NCBI GenBank assembly: GCA_023433775.1
Contig: JAEYTY010000096.1
Location: 1 to 30,110, forward strand
Length of the DNA stretch: 30,110 bases
Source: Pseudomonadota bacterium
Lineage (GTDB): Bacteria > Pseudomonadota > Alphaproteobacteria > Rhizobiales > Devosiaceae
Direction of reading: 5' to 3'
In this document: positions 7,203 to 15,648 of the stretch, piece after piece
Layout: the number at the start of each line of letters is the position of its first letter
Position numbering within the stretch: the first letter of the stretch is position 1
The notes under the pieces: model-generated
What the model saw: only the letters and a program-made list of their open reading frames with translations
Told to the model about the DNA's origin: nothing
Database searches by the model: none
Position numbers and translations under genes: made by a program

Positions 7203-7988
7203 TCAACGCAGCTGGCTGGTTGCGCGCATCATTTCGTCGGCGCCGGAGATGACGCGGGCGTTCATCTCGTAGGCGCGCTGCGCGGCGATTAGGTCGGCGA
7301 TTTCGGTCACCGAATTGACATTGGCCATTTCGAGGTAGTTCTGCAAAAGGTCGCCCGTGCCATCGGCATTGGGGACATTGATCTGCGCTGCGCCGCTGGC
7401 GGGCGTTTCGAGGAACAGATTGTCGCCCATCGATTCAAGGCCGGACTTGTTGACGAAGCGTGCAAGCTGCAACTGCCCAAGCTGGGTGGGGGCCGTATCG
7501 GTGCCGATAAAGGCCTCGACCATGCCATCAGATGAAATCGAAACGCCGCGGGCGTTGCCGGGGATATTAATGCCGGGCTGCAGCGGGTAGCCGCCCGAGG
7601 TGACGATCTGGCCATCGGCGTCACGATCAAACGAGCCGTCGCGGGTGTAGGCCGTGCGCCCGTCGGGCAGCTCGATCATGAAGAAGCCTTCGCCGCGAAT
7701 GGCGAGATCGAGTTCGCGCTCCGTCATGTTGACCGTGCCCTGGCTCATCACGCGGGGCGTGGAGACGGTACGCACGCCGGAGCCGATTTCGAGACCGGCA
7801 GGAACCATCGTGCCCTGATCGGATGTCTGCGCGCCCGCGCGGGTGATCTGCTGGTAGAGCAGGTCCTGGAATTCCGCACGCTGGCGCTTGAAACCGGTGG
7901 TGCGCATATTGGCGATATTGTTGGAGATGACTTCGACATTGCGCTCCTGAGCGCCCATGCCGGTCGATGCAATATAAAGTGCTTTCAT
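7203..7988 (-). CDS. flgG: Flagellar distal rod protein FlgG
   Basis: 261 residues, normal for FlgG. The N-terminus MKALYIASTGMGAQERNVEV, then SNNIANMRTTGFKRQRAEFQ, has the rod-family ANN-like helix. The C-terminus YLEMANVNSVTEIADLIAAQ, then RAYEMNARVISGADEMM, is the matching coiled-coil partner. About 26 subunits would form the distal rod inside the P and L rings. GGAG precedes the ATG by eight bases, and flgF ends 15 bases upstream. The gene overlaps the upstream region of flgA, consistent with one transcript. Confidence 0.97.
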   Translation of the reverse strand: MKALYIASTGMGAQERNVEVISNNIANMRTTGFKRQRAEFQDLLYQQITRAGAQTSDQGTMVPAGLEIGSGVRTVSTPRVMSQGTVNMTERELDLAIRGEGFFMIELPDGRTAYTRDGSFDRDADGQIVTSGGYPLQPGINIPGNARGVSISSDGMVEAFIGTDTAPTQLGQLQLARFVNKSGLESMGDNLFLETPASGAAQINVPNADGTGDLLQNYLEMANVNSVTEIADLIAAQRAYEMNARVISGADEMMRATSQLR

Positions 7989-8003
7989 GGCGGGTACTCC
8001 GGA

Positions 8004-8744
8004 TTAGGCGTTGGCGTCGCCGAGGCGCTGAATGGCGGTGCGACGCAGTTCGTCCTGCTTCTGGGTGAGATTGGCGATGGACTCATAGGCGCGGGTGACG
8101 CGGATCATTTCGGCCATCTCTGAAACGCCGGAGACATTGGAGCGCTCGAGATAGCCCTGCATCGCTTGGGTGTTGGTGGCGCGTGCCGGTGTGCCGCCGG
8201 AAAAGAGGTTTGAGCCTTCGCGAACCAGCGATTGCGGGTTGTCGAACTCCACGATCCGGAGCCGCCCCTTTGCACCGGCGCTGGAAGAAACCGTGCCATC
8301 GCTGGCGATCGTGATGCCGGTTTCATCGGGGCCAAACTGCATCGGGCCACCTTCGCCCAGCACCGGGTTACCCGATGCATCGACCAGCGTGCCATTATTG
8401 CTGAGCTGGAAGGAGCCGGTGCGTGTCCAGCGGTCGCCGCCGGGTGTCTGAATCGCAAAGAAGCCGTCGCCATTGAGGGCAACGTCGAGTTCGCTGCCGG
8501 TCTGCATCATCGCGCCGGAGGTAAAGTCGCGCATCGTGGCCCAGTCCTGAACATAGGACAGGGGCTGATCCAGTGTCTTGAAGTCACGATGACGGGCGAC
8601 CGGCATGACATATTCTTCGAACAGCAGCTGTTCTGCCTTGAAGCCAGAGGTATTGATGTTGGCCATGTTGTTGGCCACCACATCCATCTGACGCTGCAGC
8701 CCCATCTGGCGGCTGAGACTGATCAGTTGAGCATTCTCGATCAT
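8004..8744 (-). CDS. flgF: Flagellar proximal rod protein FlgF
   Basis: 246 residues from ATG 8744 (MIENAQLISLSRQMGLQRQM), then VVANNMANINTSGFK, the rod-protein signature. The C-terminal YLERSNVSGVSEMAEMIRVT is typical of FlgF. The open frame continues to 8822, but the upstream residues do not resemble FlgF and GGGGA lies upstream of the ATG at 8744. It is the first gene of flgF-flgG-flgA-flgH. A -24/-12 element about 67-82 bases upstream and a tandem ftr-like repeat further up suggest late, sigma-54-dependent expression. Confidence 0.95.
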   Translation of the reverse strand: MIENAQLISLSRQMGLQRQMDVVANNMANINTSGFKAEQLLFEEYVMPVARHRDFKTLDQPLSYVQDWATMRDFTSGAMMQTGSELDVALNGDGFFAIQTPGGDRWTRTGSFQLSNNGTLVDASGNPVLGEGGPMQFGPDETGITIASDGTVSSSAGAKGRLRIVEFDNPQSLVREGSNLFSGGTPARATNTQAMQGYLERSNVSGVSEMAEMIRVTRAYESIANLTQKQDELRRTAIQRLGDANA

Positions 8745-8810
8745 GGCGATCCCCGTCTTAAGTCCCCAAGGCGTCCGACTTCCCCAAGCCTGCCGCCTCG
8801 CCCTTAGCGT

Positions 8811-8826
8811 TGCAGTAACCATGCCA
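8811..8826 (-). promoter_or_regulatory. Putative sigma-54 (-24/-12) promoter of flgF-flgG-flgA-flgH
   Basis: The minus strand reads TGGCAT-GGTTA-CTGCA, two mismatches from TGGCAC-N5-TTGCA, with invariant GG and GC correctly spaced. The predicted start site is near 8800, giving a leader of about 56 bases, close to the 46 bases predicted for flgI. Confidence 0.55.
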
Positions 8827-8901
8827 AGGTTGGATTTTATGTAAAATCAGGCATTTAGCGGGGAGAAGAGCTTAACGCTGACCGGGTAGCCTCTGGCGGA
8901 C

Positions 8902-8929
8902 CGGCAAAAGCTGCCCGGCAAAAACTGCC
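8902..8929 (+). promoter_or_regulatory. Tandem FlbD (ftr)-like repeat between flgF and fliL
   Basis: Two abutting 14-base units, CGGCAAAAGCTGCC (8902-8915) and CGGCAAAAACTGCC (8916-8929), differ at one base. Each is a near-palindrome CGGCA-N5-TGCC. They lie about 102-129 bp upstream of the predicted flgF start site and end 15 bp before the CtrA box of fliL. The same sequence recurs at 1900-1913. The position fits an enhancer for a sigma-54 activator such as FlbD. Confidence 0.6.
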
Positions 8930-8944
8930 GCCAGATTGGCAATG

Positions 8945-8959
8945 TTAACCATTCGTTAA
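8945..8959. promoter_or_regulatory. CtrA box upstream of fliL
   Basis: TTAA-CCATTCG-TTAA is a perfect TTAA-N7-TTAA match, ending 66 bases before the fliL ATG. CtrA control of fliLM is established in Caulobacter. It probably drives the fliL-fliM-10698-motE unit and may also influence flgF on the other side. Confidence 0.8.
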
Positions 8960-9025
8960 CCAGCGCAGCCTTAGCTGGAAGAGAGCCGGAATCGTCCGGA
9001 AAGACTTCTATTTGGCGGGGCGATT

Positions 9026-9517
9026 ATGGCTGCGGATGCAGAAGTCGGGACTGAGGCACCGGTCAAGAAGGGCATTCCTAAGCTTTTCATCTTCATTGGT
9101 GCCGCAATCGTGATTGTGCTGCTTGGCGGCGCAGGCCTCTTTTTCTTTCTGTCGTCAGGCTCCAGCGAAGCTTCCGCCGAGGGCGGGCACGCCGCGCCCG
9201 TCATGTCGACCGACACGTTTATTTTTAACCTGCCGCCCATGATGGTCAATCTGAATGGCGGTGGTGAAACCCAGTCGTTCATGAAGCTGACAGTTGCGCT
9301 CGAAGTCGCCGACGAAGCCATGATGACACAGATTCAGCCGCGCCTGGCCAAGGTCGTCGACGCATTTCAGGTCTATTTGCGCGAGCTGCGCCGCAGTGAC
9401 CTGGAAGGCTCAGCGGGCATTTATCGGCTCAAGGAAGAACTGCTGCGTCGCGTGAACCTGGCGATCTATCCCGCCCACGTGGAGAGCGTGTTGTTCAAGG
9501 AAATCCTGGTGCAATAA
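9026..9517 (+). CDS. fliL: Flagellar basal-body-associated protein FliL
   Basis: 163 residues. A short cytoplasmic tail is followed by one membrane helix (about residues 18-42, FIFIGAAIVIVLLGGAGLFF) and a periplasmic domain with FIFNLPPMMVNLNGGGETQS, FMKLTVALEV, LEGSAGIYRLKEELLRRVNL and the conserved ending VESVLFKEILVQ. FliL forms a ring around the stator and supports torque. Its stop codon TAA overlaps the fliM ATG by one base (TAATG), so fliL and fliM are coupled. The upstream CtrA box gives the likely control. Confidence 0.95.
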   Translation: MAADAEVGTEAPVKKGIPKLFIFIGAAIVIVLLGGAGLFFFLSSGSSEASAEGGHAAPVMSTDTFIFNLPPMMVNLNGGGETQSFMKLTVALEVADEAMMTQIQPRLAKVVDAFQVYLRELRRSDLEGSAGIYRLKEELLRRVNLAIYPAHVESVLFKEILVQ

Positions 9518-10701
9518 TGGCAGGGCCCAGTGATCAGGACAAACTGAGCGACGATTGGGGGTTGGACGGGCTGGATCTGCCTGCCGGCTCTCCTGAAGTT
9601 GAAACGGAGCTCAGCGAAGAAGAGCAGGCCGCTGCGGCTGCTGCCGAATGGGCAGCCATGATTGAAGGCAATGATGCCGACGGTGATGGTGGCGCTGACC
9701 GGGTGCTCAATCAGGATGAAATCGACAGCCTTCTCGGCTTTGACTCGAGCGCTGGCAGCAATGTTGAGTTGACCGGCGTTCAGGCGCTGATCAATTCCGC
9801 GCTGGTCAGCTACGAGCGACTGCCGATGCTCGAAATCGTCTTCGACCGGCTTGTGCGGCTGACGACGACGAGCCTTCGCAATTTCACCTCCGACAATGTG
9901 GAAGTGACGCTCGATTCCATTTCCTCAGTGCGGTTTGGCGATTATCTCAATTCCATTCCGCTGCCGGCTATTCTCTCGGTCATCAAGGCTGAGGAATGGG
10001 AGAATTACGGCCTGCTGACCGTCGACTCCAATCTGATCTATTCGATGATCGACGTCCTGCTGGGCGGTCGCCGCGTCGGCGGCAATATCCGCGTTGAGGG
10101 CCGGCCCTACACGACCATCGAGATGGCACTGGCGCGCCGGATGATCGAGGTGATCCTCGACGATACCCACCGGGCCTTCGAGCCGGTCACCCAGATCAAT
10201 TTCAAGCTTGAGCGCATGGAGACCAATCCGCGCTTTGCTGCCATTTCGCGCCCCGGCAATGCCGCCATCCTGATCGAGCTTCGCATCGAAATGGATGATC
10301 GCGGCGGCAAGATCGAAATTCTTCTGCCCTACGCCACCATTGAGCCCATCCGCGAGCAATTGCTGCAGATGTTTATGGGTGAAAAATTTGGTCGTGACCC
10401 GATCTGGGAAGGCCATCTGGCGACCGAAATCTATCAGGCTGATGTGGAGGTCGAGGCGGTACTGCATGAGCAGGAACTGCCGCTGGCGCGCCTGCTCAAT
10501 CTGCAGCCCGGCCATACCATCATGTTCGAACGATCCCCGACCGAACCTATCCGGTTGCGCTGCGGCGATGTCGAGCTGACCGAGGCCATTATGGGCCATA
10601 TCGGCAAGAATGTATCGGTTCGGGTGACGCGCCCCCTCAACCTGCCCAAGGTCACCATGGCGGCCTTTGAGGCAATCGATGAAAATATGGAAGGACGATG
10701 A
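9517..10701 (+). CDS. fliM: Flagellar motor switch protein FliM, N-terminally extended
   Basis: 394 residues, longer than enterobacterial FliM (about 334). The CheY-binding motif VLNQDEIDSLLGFD starts near residue 63 instead of near the N-terminus. It is preceded by an acidic, alanine-rich extension containing EWAAMIEGN. The middle domain includes RLPMLEIVFDRLVRLTTTSL and NLIYSMIDVLLGGRR. The C-terminal SpoA domain ends with GHIGKNVSVRVTRPLNLPKV. FliM forms the C-ring with FliG and FliN, neither of which is in this window. The start is fixed by the one-base overlap with fliL. The stop overlaps the next gene by four bases. Confidence 0.96.
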   Translation: MAGPSDQDKLSDDWGLDGLDLPAGSPEVETELSEEEQAAAAAAEWAAMIEGNDADGDGGADRVLNQDEIDSLLGFDSSAGSNVELTGVQALINSALVSYERLPMLEIVFDRLVRLTTTSLRNFTSDNVEVTLDSISSVRFGDYLNSIPLPAILSVIKAEEWENYGLLTVDSNLIYSMIDVLLGGRRVGGNIRVEGRPYTTIEMALARRMIEVILDDTHRAFEPVTQINFKLERMETNPRFAAISRPGNAAILIELRIEMDDRGGKIEILLPYATIEPIREQLLQMFMGEKFGRDPIWEGHLATEIYQADVEVEAVLHEQELPLARLLNLQPGHTIMFERSPTEPIRLRCGDVELTEAIMGHIGKNVSVRVTRPLNLPKVTMAAFEAIDENMEGR

Positions 10702-11129
10702 TGTTCGGCTTGCCGCTTGGAATATTTGTCGAAGGTGCCGTCGCCATCCTGCTGCTGATGACGATCGGCTACTGCATCGTCCTCAACCAGCGCCTCCAGC
10801 GTCTTCATGCGGATCGCGATGCGCTCAAGCAGATCGTCGCCGATCTTGTCGGCGCCACCAATCTGGCCAACCAGGCGATCAAGGAGCTCAAGGCGACAGC
10901 GGTTGAGGCTGACATGACTCTGAGTTCCCGCCTTGAAGAGGCAGAGCGTTTCGGGATCCAGCTGGCCAACCATGTCACGGCCGGCACCTCCGTTCTGGAC
11001 CGGATTGCGCGCATCACCAGCGTGGCGCGCAAGCATCAGGAGCCCGAACCGATCGAAGAGACCAACAAGGTTCAGTCCGCGCTGCAACAATTGTCGACGC
11101 GCGTGCGAAATCGCGGGGCTGCTGCGTGA
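10698..11129 (+). CDS. Bitopic coiled-coil protein in fliLM operon (DUF6468-like, PflI position)
   Basis: 143 residues. One N-terminal membrane helix (LPLGIFVEGAVAILLLMTIG) is followed by a long helical cytoplasmic or periplasmic segment with LNQRLQRLHADRDALKQIVA and AIKELKATAVEADMTLSSRL, and a charged tail. I recall this type as DUF6468, found beside fliM in alphaproteobacteria, but cannot check it. In Caulobacter, from memory, the gene after fliM is pflI, a bitopic protein needed for polar flagellum placement; homology is not shown here. The ATG overlaps the fliM stop (ATGA), with AGGA just upstream. Its own stop overlaps the next start (GTGA), so translation of the four genes is chained. 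Confidence 0.7.
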   Translation: MMFGLPLGIFVEGAVAILLLMTIGYCIVLNQRLQRLHADRDALKQIVADLVGATNLANQAIKELKATAVEADMTLSSRLEEAERFGIQLANHVTAGTSVLDRIARITSVARKHQEPEPIEETNKVQSALQQLSTRVRNRGAAA

Positions 11130-12160
11130 CAAGCATTCGCCTGCTGCCCGTCGTCATTCTGGCCATTGCCGCTCTGCTGGTTCTCAAGACTGTAGGGCTG
11201 GTGACGGGCGGTGGCTACGTCTTGACGGGTGTGCAGGTGGCGCAGGCTGCCGGTGGTGGCGGTCATGGCGGTGGTAGCAGCAGCAGCGGTGGTGGCGAGA
11301 CGGTTACAATGCCCTCGGAGCCAACTGTGAAGGACGAGAGTCCGACACTGCGCGACAAGGATCCTACCCTGGGCGAAACCAACGCCGCGGCCGGTGGACA
11401 TGGTGCCCCTGCCGCTGCCGAGCATGGCGAAGCCGCAGCAAGCGACCACGGAGCCCCGGCTGACGGTGAGGGCGCTCCAGCTGACACAGCTGACGGAGCT
11501 ACCGATGGTCATGGGGAAGCGCCGCCCTCCAATATTGTGGAGGCCGAAAACGCCTGTGCGCCGCGGCCCGTATTGGGCAAGGACGAAGTACCTTCGCCTG
11601 ACGGCGAGTTGACTGTTCTGCCGCCCGATTGCCCGCCGCCAGCCGACGCATTGCCGCAATTGTTGACCGAAGGCGGTCTTGTGCCTTTGAACGCCGCCGA
11701 TGCGACTCTGACCGAGAAGGCCCTGCTCGAACGTCTGACGACCCGCCGTGGCGAGCTCGAAAGCTATGAGCAGGAATTGGCCATGCGGGCTTCGCTGGTT
11801 GACGCTGCTGAAAAGCGGGTCGAAGACCGTGCCACCACTCTTGAAGCCATCGAGGCCCAGATTGCCGCCCTGGTGGAGCAGCGCAAGCAGATGGAGGAGG
11901 GGCAATTCGCCGGCATCGTTGCGATGTACGAAACGATGAAGCCCAAGGACGCTGCCAAGATATTCAACGAGCTCGATATAGAAGTGCTGCTGCGCGTGGC
12001 CAAGATGATGAGCCCACGCAAGATGGCACCGATCCTGGCGGATATGAACACTGTCCGGGCACAGGAACTCACCGTGCGTCTGGCCTCTGCCTCCAACGAT
12101 CCGCTGGAATCCATGACGCCTGACGATTTGGCTGCCCTGCCGCAAATCGTTGGTCAGTAA
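11126..12160 (+). CDS. motE: MotE-like protein with MgtE-N/FliG-like C-terminal domain
   Basis: 344 residues from GTG 11126. A membrane helix or uncleaved signal (about 7-24) is followed by a low-complexity linker (about 42-135) rich in Gly, Ala, His and acid, with repeated HG motifs. Two cysteines (144 and 169) flank a proline-rich stretch. A coiled coil (about 195-260) precedes GIVAMYETMKPKDAAKIFNE and VAKMMSPRKMAPILADMNTV, a helical MgtE-N/FliG-like domain. Sinorhizobium MotE, a periplasmic chaperone of the motility protein MotC, has this general arrangement with a disulfide. The motE name is therefore by family resemblance. It is coupled to the preceding gene by a four-base overlap. Confidence 0.75.
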   Translation: MTSIRLLPVVILAIAALLVLKTVGLVTGGGYVLTGVQVAQAAGGGGHGGGSSSSGGGETVTMPSEPTVKDESPTLRDKDPTLGETNAAAGGHGAPAAAEHGEAAASDHGAPADGEGAPADTADGATDGHGEAPPSNIVEAENACAPRPVLGKDEVPSPDGELTVLPPDCPPPADALPQLLTEGGLVPLNAADATLTEKALLERLTTRRGELESYEQELAMRASLVDAAEKRVEDRATTLEAIEAQIAALVEQRKQMEEGQFAGIVAMYETMKPKDAAKIFNELDIEVLLRVAKMMSPRKMAPILADMNTVRAQELTVRLASASNDPLESMTPDDLAALPQIVGQ

Positions 12161-12176
12161 ACTGCCCGCCCTCGTT

Positions 12177-12191
12177 TTAGGGGGGTGTTAA
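12177..12191. promoter_or_regulatory. Degenerate CtrA-like box upstream of the TPR gene
   Basis: TTAG-GGGGGTG-TTAA matches TTAA-N7-TTAA with one mismatch. It lies 112 bases before the TPR start codon, farther than the 54-66 bases seen for the perfect boxes. It may be chance or a weak additional promoter element. Confidence 0.3.
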
Positions 12192-12303
12192 GCACGCAGG
12201 TTTAGGTTGACCTCAGTTACGAGTTGAAACCCTCGCGTATTGCGGCTGCCAGGACCGAAGTCCTGTCCCTTTACGCGACTATGCGTCGGGCGGGCAGAAG
12301 CCG

Positions 12304-15300
12304 GTGAAGACCGAGTTCAAGGCAGGCTGGAAGCGGGCAAGGCGTGTCTTGGCCGCTATGGCGGTGGTCATTGGCGCAGCCATGGCCTTGCCGTCCTATG
12401 CCGTTGAACAGGGGCAACTCTTTGGCGTTGAGGAAGACAATCACGCCCGCCTGATCCTCAGCTTCCCGTCGCGCGACGACCTGCCGAAATACGAGATGCG
12501 CATTGAAAACGGCGTGCTCTCGCTCGAGTTCGAAGAGCAAGTGTCGATTATCCTGCCTGACGTCGCGATCACCGTGCCCAATTACCTCTCCGTGGCCCGC
12601 GTAGATCCGGATGGTCGTGGCCTGCGAATAGGGCTGCGGTCCAGCTTCACATTCAATCGCATCGAAGCGGCTGAAAAGCTCTTCATCGATCTGTTGCCGC
12701 CTGACTGGCAGGGCAATCCACCACCGCTGCCCCAGGAAATCATCGACCAACTGGCGGAGCGGGCTCGGCTTGCTGCCATTCGCGCCGAGCAAGAGCGCCG
12801 CTATTCCATGGCCGCCGAACTCAAGCCCGAAGCCAATCTCCGTGTCGGACGCAATGCCACCTTCATGCGTGTCCAGTTCGACTGGACGATTCCGACCCTC
12901 GCGGAATTCAACCGAGAGGGTGAGGTTGGGCAGATCGATTTCGAATGGCCGGTCGATATCAACATGGCTGCTTTGACAGCCGAATTACCAGACGAAATTG
13001 TCTCTGTCGAAAGCAGCATCACGCCCGATGGCTCTATGGTTAGCTTGGTTTTCGCGGAAGGCGTCGAGCCGCGCTTTTACGAAATTACGCCAAGCAGCTA
13101 TGTGCTGGATGTCGATATCGCCGGCGTCGGTCTGCCCACGCTGACCCCGACCGACCTGGCAGCGGCTGCCGAGGAGCAGGCCACCGCGGCCGGGGCTGCT
13201 GAGCCCAAGGTCGACATTGATGCGCTACAGACTGCCGCGGCCGAGAACATAACGCCCTACATCAATGTGCTGGGCAACACGGTCCGCGTAGTGTTCCCGT
13301 TCGACCGTGACACCCCGGCCGCCGTGTTCCGCCGTGGCGATACGGTCTGGATGATTTTTGACACTGTGAGCGGCATTCTCCCGCCACAGGACGATAGTCA
13401 GCTCGATCCCGTTGCCGACGGGTTTTCCGTCGTGACCGCCGGTGACACACAGGTGGTGCGCATCGATCTGGCGCAGCAGCGGCTCGCGACCATTGGCTCA
13501 GAGGGCATGGCTTGGGTCTTGTCGCTTGGCGACATGATGCTGAGCCCGACCGAGCCGCTTACTCTCTCCCGCCGGCGTAATCTCGAAGGGTCATTCGAGA
13601 TGACGGCTGATATTGCCCGCCCGGCGCGCGTTCATGATTTCCGCGATCCGATCGTGGGCGACATGCTCTCTGTCGTGACGGCCTATCCGCCTGCGCGTGG
13701 TTTGACGCGTTCGCTGGACTATGTGGATTTTACCGCCCTGCGTAGCGTGCACGGCCTCGTCCTCAAGCCCAAGTCTTCGGGCCTGGCAGTGGCAATTGAG
13801 GCTCCGCTAGCGGTCATTTCGAACACTGGCGGCCTGACCGTTTCGGCACTCGACACGCTGCGCGATATCGGCGCCGAGACCAAGGAAGATGCGCGTGCAG
13901 GCTTTATTGATTTTGGCTCGATGGAAGAGCAGGACAATGGCGCTTTCGGCAAGCACCGCGACGAACTTGAACTCAAGGCGTCTGCCGGGGAAGGGCGGTC
14001 GCGGGATGCGGCTCGTCTGGAGCTTGCCCAGTACTATCTCGCCAATCGCTATGCGCATGAGGCGCTTGGAATTCTGAACGTCCTCGAAAAGGACCTCAAG
14101 GCAGAGGACCTTACCCGGCAGATGCGCATGACCCAGGCGGTGGCCAATGTGCTGGCCGCGCGCCCGCGTGATGCCTTGAAGGTGCTCAACGCAACATCGC
14201 TGGATCAGCAGATTGACGCCCTGTTCTGGCGCACCATCGCCCGGGCCAACGACCATGACTATCAGGGCGCACGCAATGACGCGATTGAAGCGCGCACGAT
14301 TGTCGATACCTACCCGCTCTGGGCCCGCAATGCCTTCCGGTTGGCTGCCGCCCGTGCGGCTGTCGAAACCAAGGATACCGATCTTGCCGAGCGGATGCTG
14401 GAAGATATCGATTTCTCCAGCCTCGGCGTCGAGGACATGTCGCTGTTTCATTTGCTGTCCGGGCGTATCGACGAGGTGGCTGGCCGTGATCAGGAAGCCA
14501 TCGATACCTATGGCCAGGTGATCGCTTCCGAGGTTCGTCCGACGCGCGCCGAGGCCGTCTATAGAACGCTCATTCTGCTCGACAAAGCCGGCAGGCTCGA
14601 TCTGCCCAAGGCCACGCAGACCTTGTCTGCCGAAACCATGCTCTGGCGAGGCGACGCGCTGGAAGCCGACATGCAGACCATGCTTGCGGGCCTCTATTTC
14701 CGCAATGGTGACTATCGGCTGGGCTTCGAGACCGTTCGGGCGGCAGTCTCAAATTATCCCGACAGTCCGCCGGTCAATGCGCTCCGTGATCAGGCGCAGG
14801 CCATGTTCTCCGATCTCTTCCTCAATGGACTGGCCGAATCCATCGGTCCCGTGGAGGCGCTGGGCATCTATTATGATTTCCGCCAGTTGACGCCGCCCGG
14901 GGCGCGTGGCGACGAAATGATCCGTAACCTGGCTCGCCGGCTGGTGCGTGTTGACCTGCTCGATCAGGCTGCCGAGCTGCTGCAATATCAGCTCGACAAT
15001 CGTCTGCGTGGCGTTGCCCGCACGCAGATTGCCGCCGATCTTGCGGTGATCTATCTCGCCAATCGCAAGCCGCAGGAAGCCATTCACGTTCTCAACGAAA
15101 CCCGGCTGCCCGATATTCCGGCATCGCTGGCGCGTCAGCGGCGCATTCTTGAAGGCCGTGCCATGATCGATGGCGGTCGTGACCAGTTGGCGCTCGACAT
15201 GCTCAGCGATCTTGATGGCCTCGATGTCACGCTGCTGCGCATTGATGCCCACTGGAAAGCGCGGCGCTATTCACAGGCCGGCGAGATGATCGAGGCGCTC

Positions 15301-15645
15301 TACGCCAATCAGCCTGCCGGTGAGCCGCTGTCGCAACCGGCGCGCATGATGATCATCAAGGCTGCTGTAGGCTATGTGCTGACGGGCGAGGACTTCGGCC
15401 TGTCGCGCCTGCGCTCCAAATTCGGGGAGCAAATGGTCAATTCCCCCGAATGGGCGATGTTTGACTATGTGACCGGCCCGATCCAGACAACCAGTCTTGA
15501 ATTCAAGAAAGTCGCATCTGAAGTTGCGGCTCTGGACAGCCTCAACGCCTTCCTCGCCTCATACCGCGAGACTTATTCCGGGGAAGGCGCGCTGACGCCG
15601 CTCGCTCCCGCCAAGGGCAATGAGGGCATGGCGTCACTGCTCTGA
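12304..15645 (+). CDS. Large secreted TPR-repeat protein of the flagellar cluster
   Basis: 1113 residues from GTG 12304. A signal peptide (RVLAAMAVVIGAAMALPSYA, cleavage near residue 33) places it in the periplasm or outer envelope. The first 450 residues contain three beta-rich segments of similar pattern (near ARLILSFPSRDDLPKYEMRI, ATFMRVQFDWTIPTLAEFNR and NTVRVVFPFDRDTPAAVFRR), recalling AMIN-like folds. From about residue 560 the protein is helical and TPR-like (RDAARLELAQYYLANRYAHE, then DIDFSSLGVEDMSLFHLLSG and AADLAVIYLANRKPQEAIHV). It follows motE by 143 bases and ends three bases from convergent fliP. No named function can be assigned; an envelope scaffold for the motor is inferred from context. 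Confidence 0.75.
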   Translation: MKTEFKAGWKRARRVLAAMAVVIGAAMALPSYAVEQGQLFGVEEDNHARLILSFPSRDDLPKYEMRIENGVLSLEFEEQVSIILPDVAITVPNYLSVARVDPDGRGLRIGLRSSFTFNRIEAAEKLFIDLLPPDWQGNPPPLPQEIIDQLAERARLAAIRAEQERRYSMAAELKPEANLRVGRNATFMRVQFDWTIPTLAEFNREGEVGQIDFEWPVDINMAALTAELPDEIVSVESSITPDGSMVSLVFAEGVEPRFYEITPSSYVLDVDIAGVGLPTLTPTDLAAAAEEQATAAGAAEPKVDIDALQTAAAENITPYINVLGNTVRVVFPFDRDTPAAVFRRGDTVWMIFDTVSGILPPQDDSQLDPVADGFSVVTAGDTQVVRIDLAQQRLATIGSEGMAWVLSLGDMMLSPTEPLTLSRRRNLEGSFEMTADIARPARVHDFRDPIVGDMLSVVTAYPPARGLTRSLDYVDFTALRSVHGLVLKPKSSGLAVAIEAPLAVISNTGGLTVSALDTLRDIGAETKEDARAGFIDFGSMEEQDNGAFGKHRDELELKASAGEGRSRDAARLELAQYYLANRYAHEALGILNVLEKDLKAEDLTRQMRMTQAVANVLAARPRDALKVLNATSLDQQIDALFWRTIARANDHDYQGARNDAIEARTIVDTYPLWARNAFRLAAARAAVETKDTDLAERMLEDIDFSSLGVEDMSLFHLLSGRIDEVAGRDQEAIDTYGQVIASEVRPTRAEAVYRTLILLDKAGRLDLPKATQTLSAETMLWRGDALEADMQTMLAGLYFRNGDYRLGFETVRAAVSNYPDSPPVNALRDQAQAMFSDLFLNGLAESIGPVEALGIYYDFRQLTPPGARGDEMIRNLARRLVRVDLLDQAAELLQYQLDNRLRGVARTQIAADLAVIYLANRKPQEAIHVLNETRLPDIPASLARQRRILEGRAMIDGGRDQLALDMLSDLDGLDVTLLRIDAHWKARRYSQAGEMIEALYANQPAGEPLSQPARMMIIKAAVGYVLTGEDFGLSRLRSKFGEQMVNSPEWAMFDYVTGPIQTTSLEFKKVASEVAALDSLNAFLASYRETYSGEGALTPLAPAKGNEGMASLL

Positions 15646-15648
15646 CGC

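Noticed and set aside
8869..8880. Additional TTAA half-site near flgF
   Set aside because: No second TTAA at the 7-base spacing, so not called a CtrA box.
11072..12145. 357-codon minus-strand frame over the MotE-like gene
   Set aside because: Antisense to a gene with coupled start and conserved C-terminal domain; the product is low-complexity without family resemblance.
13807..14451. 214-codon minus-strand frame within the TPR gene
   Set aside because: Opposite-strand shadow of a continuous 1113-codon gene with signal peptide.
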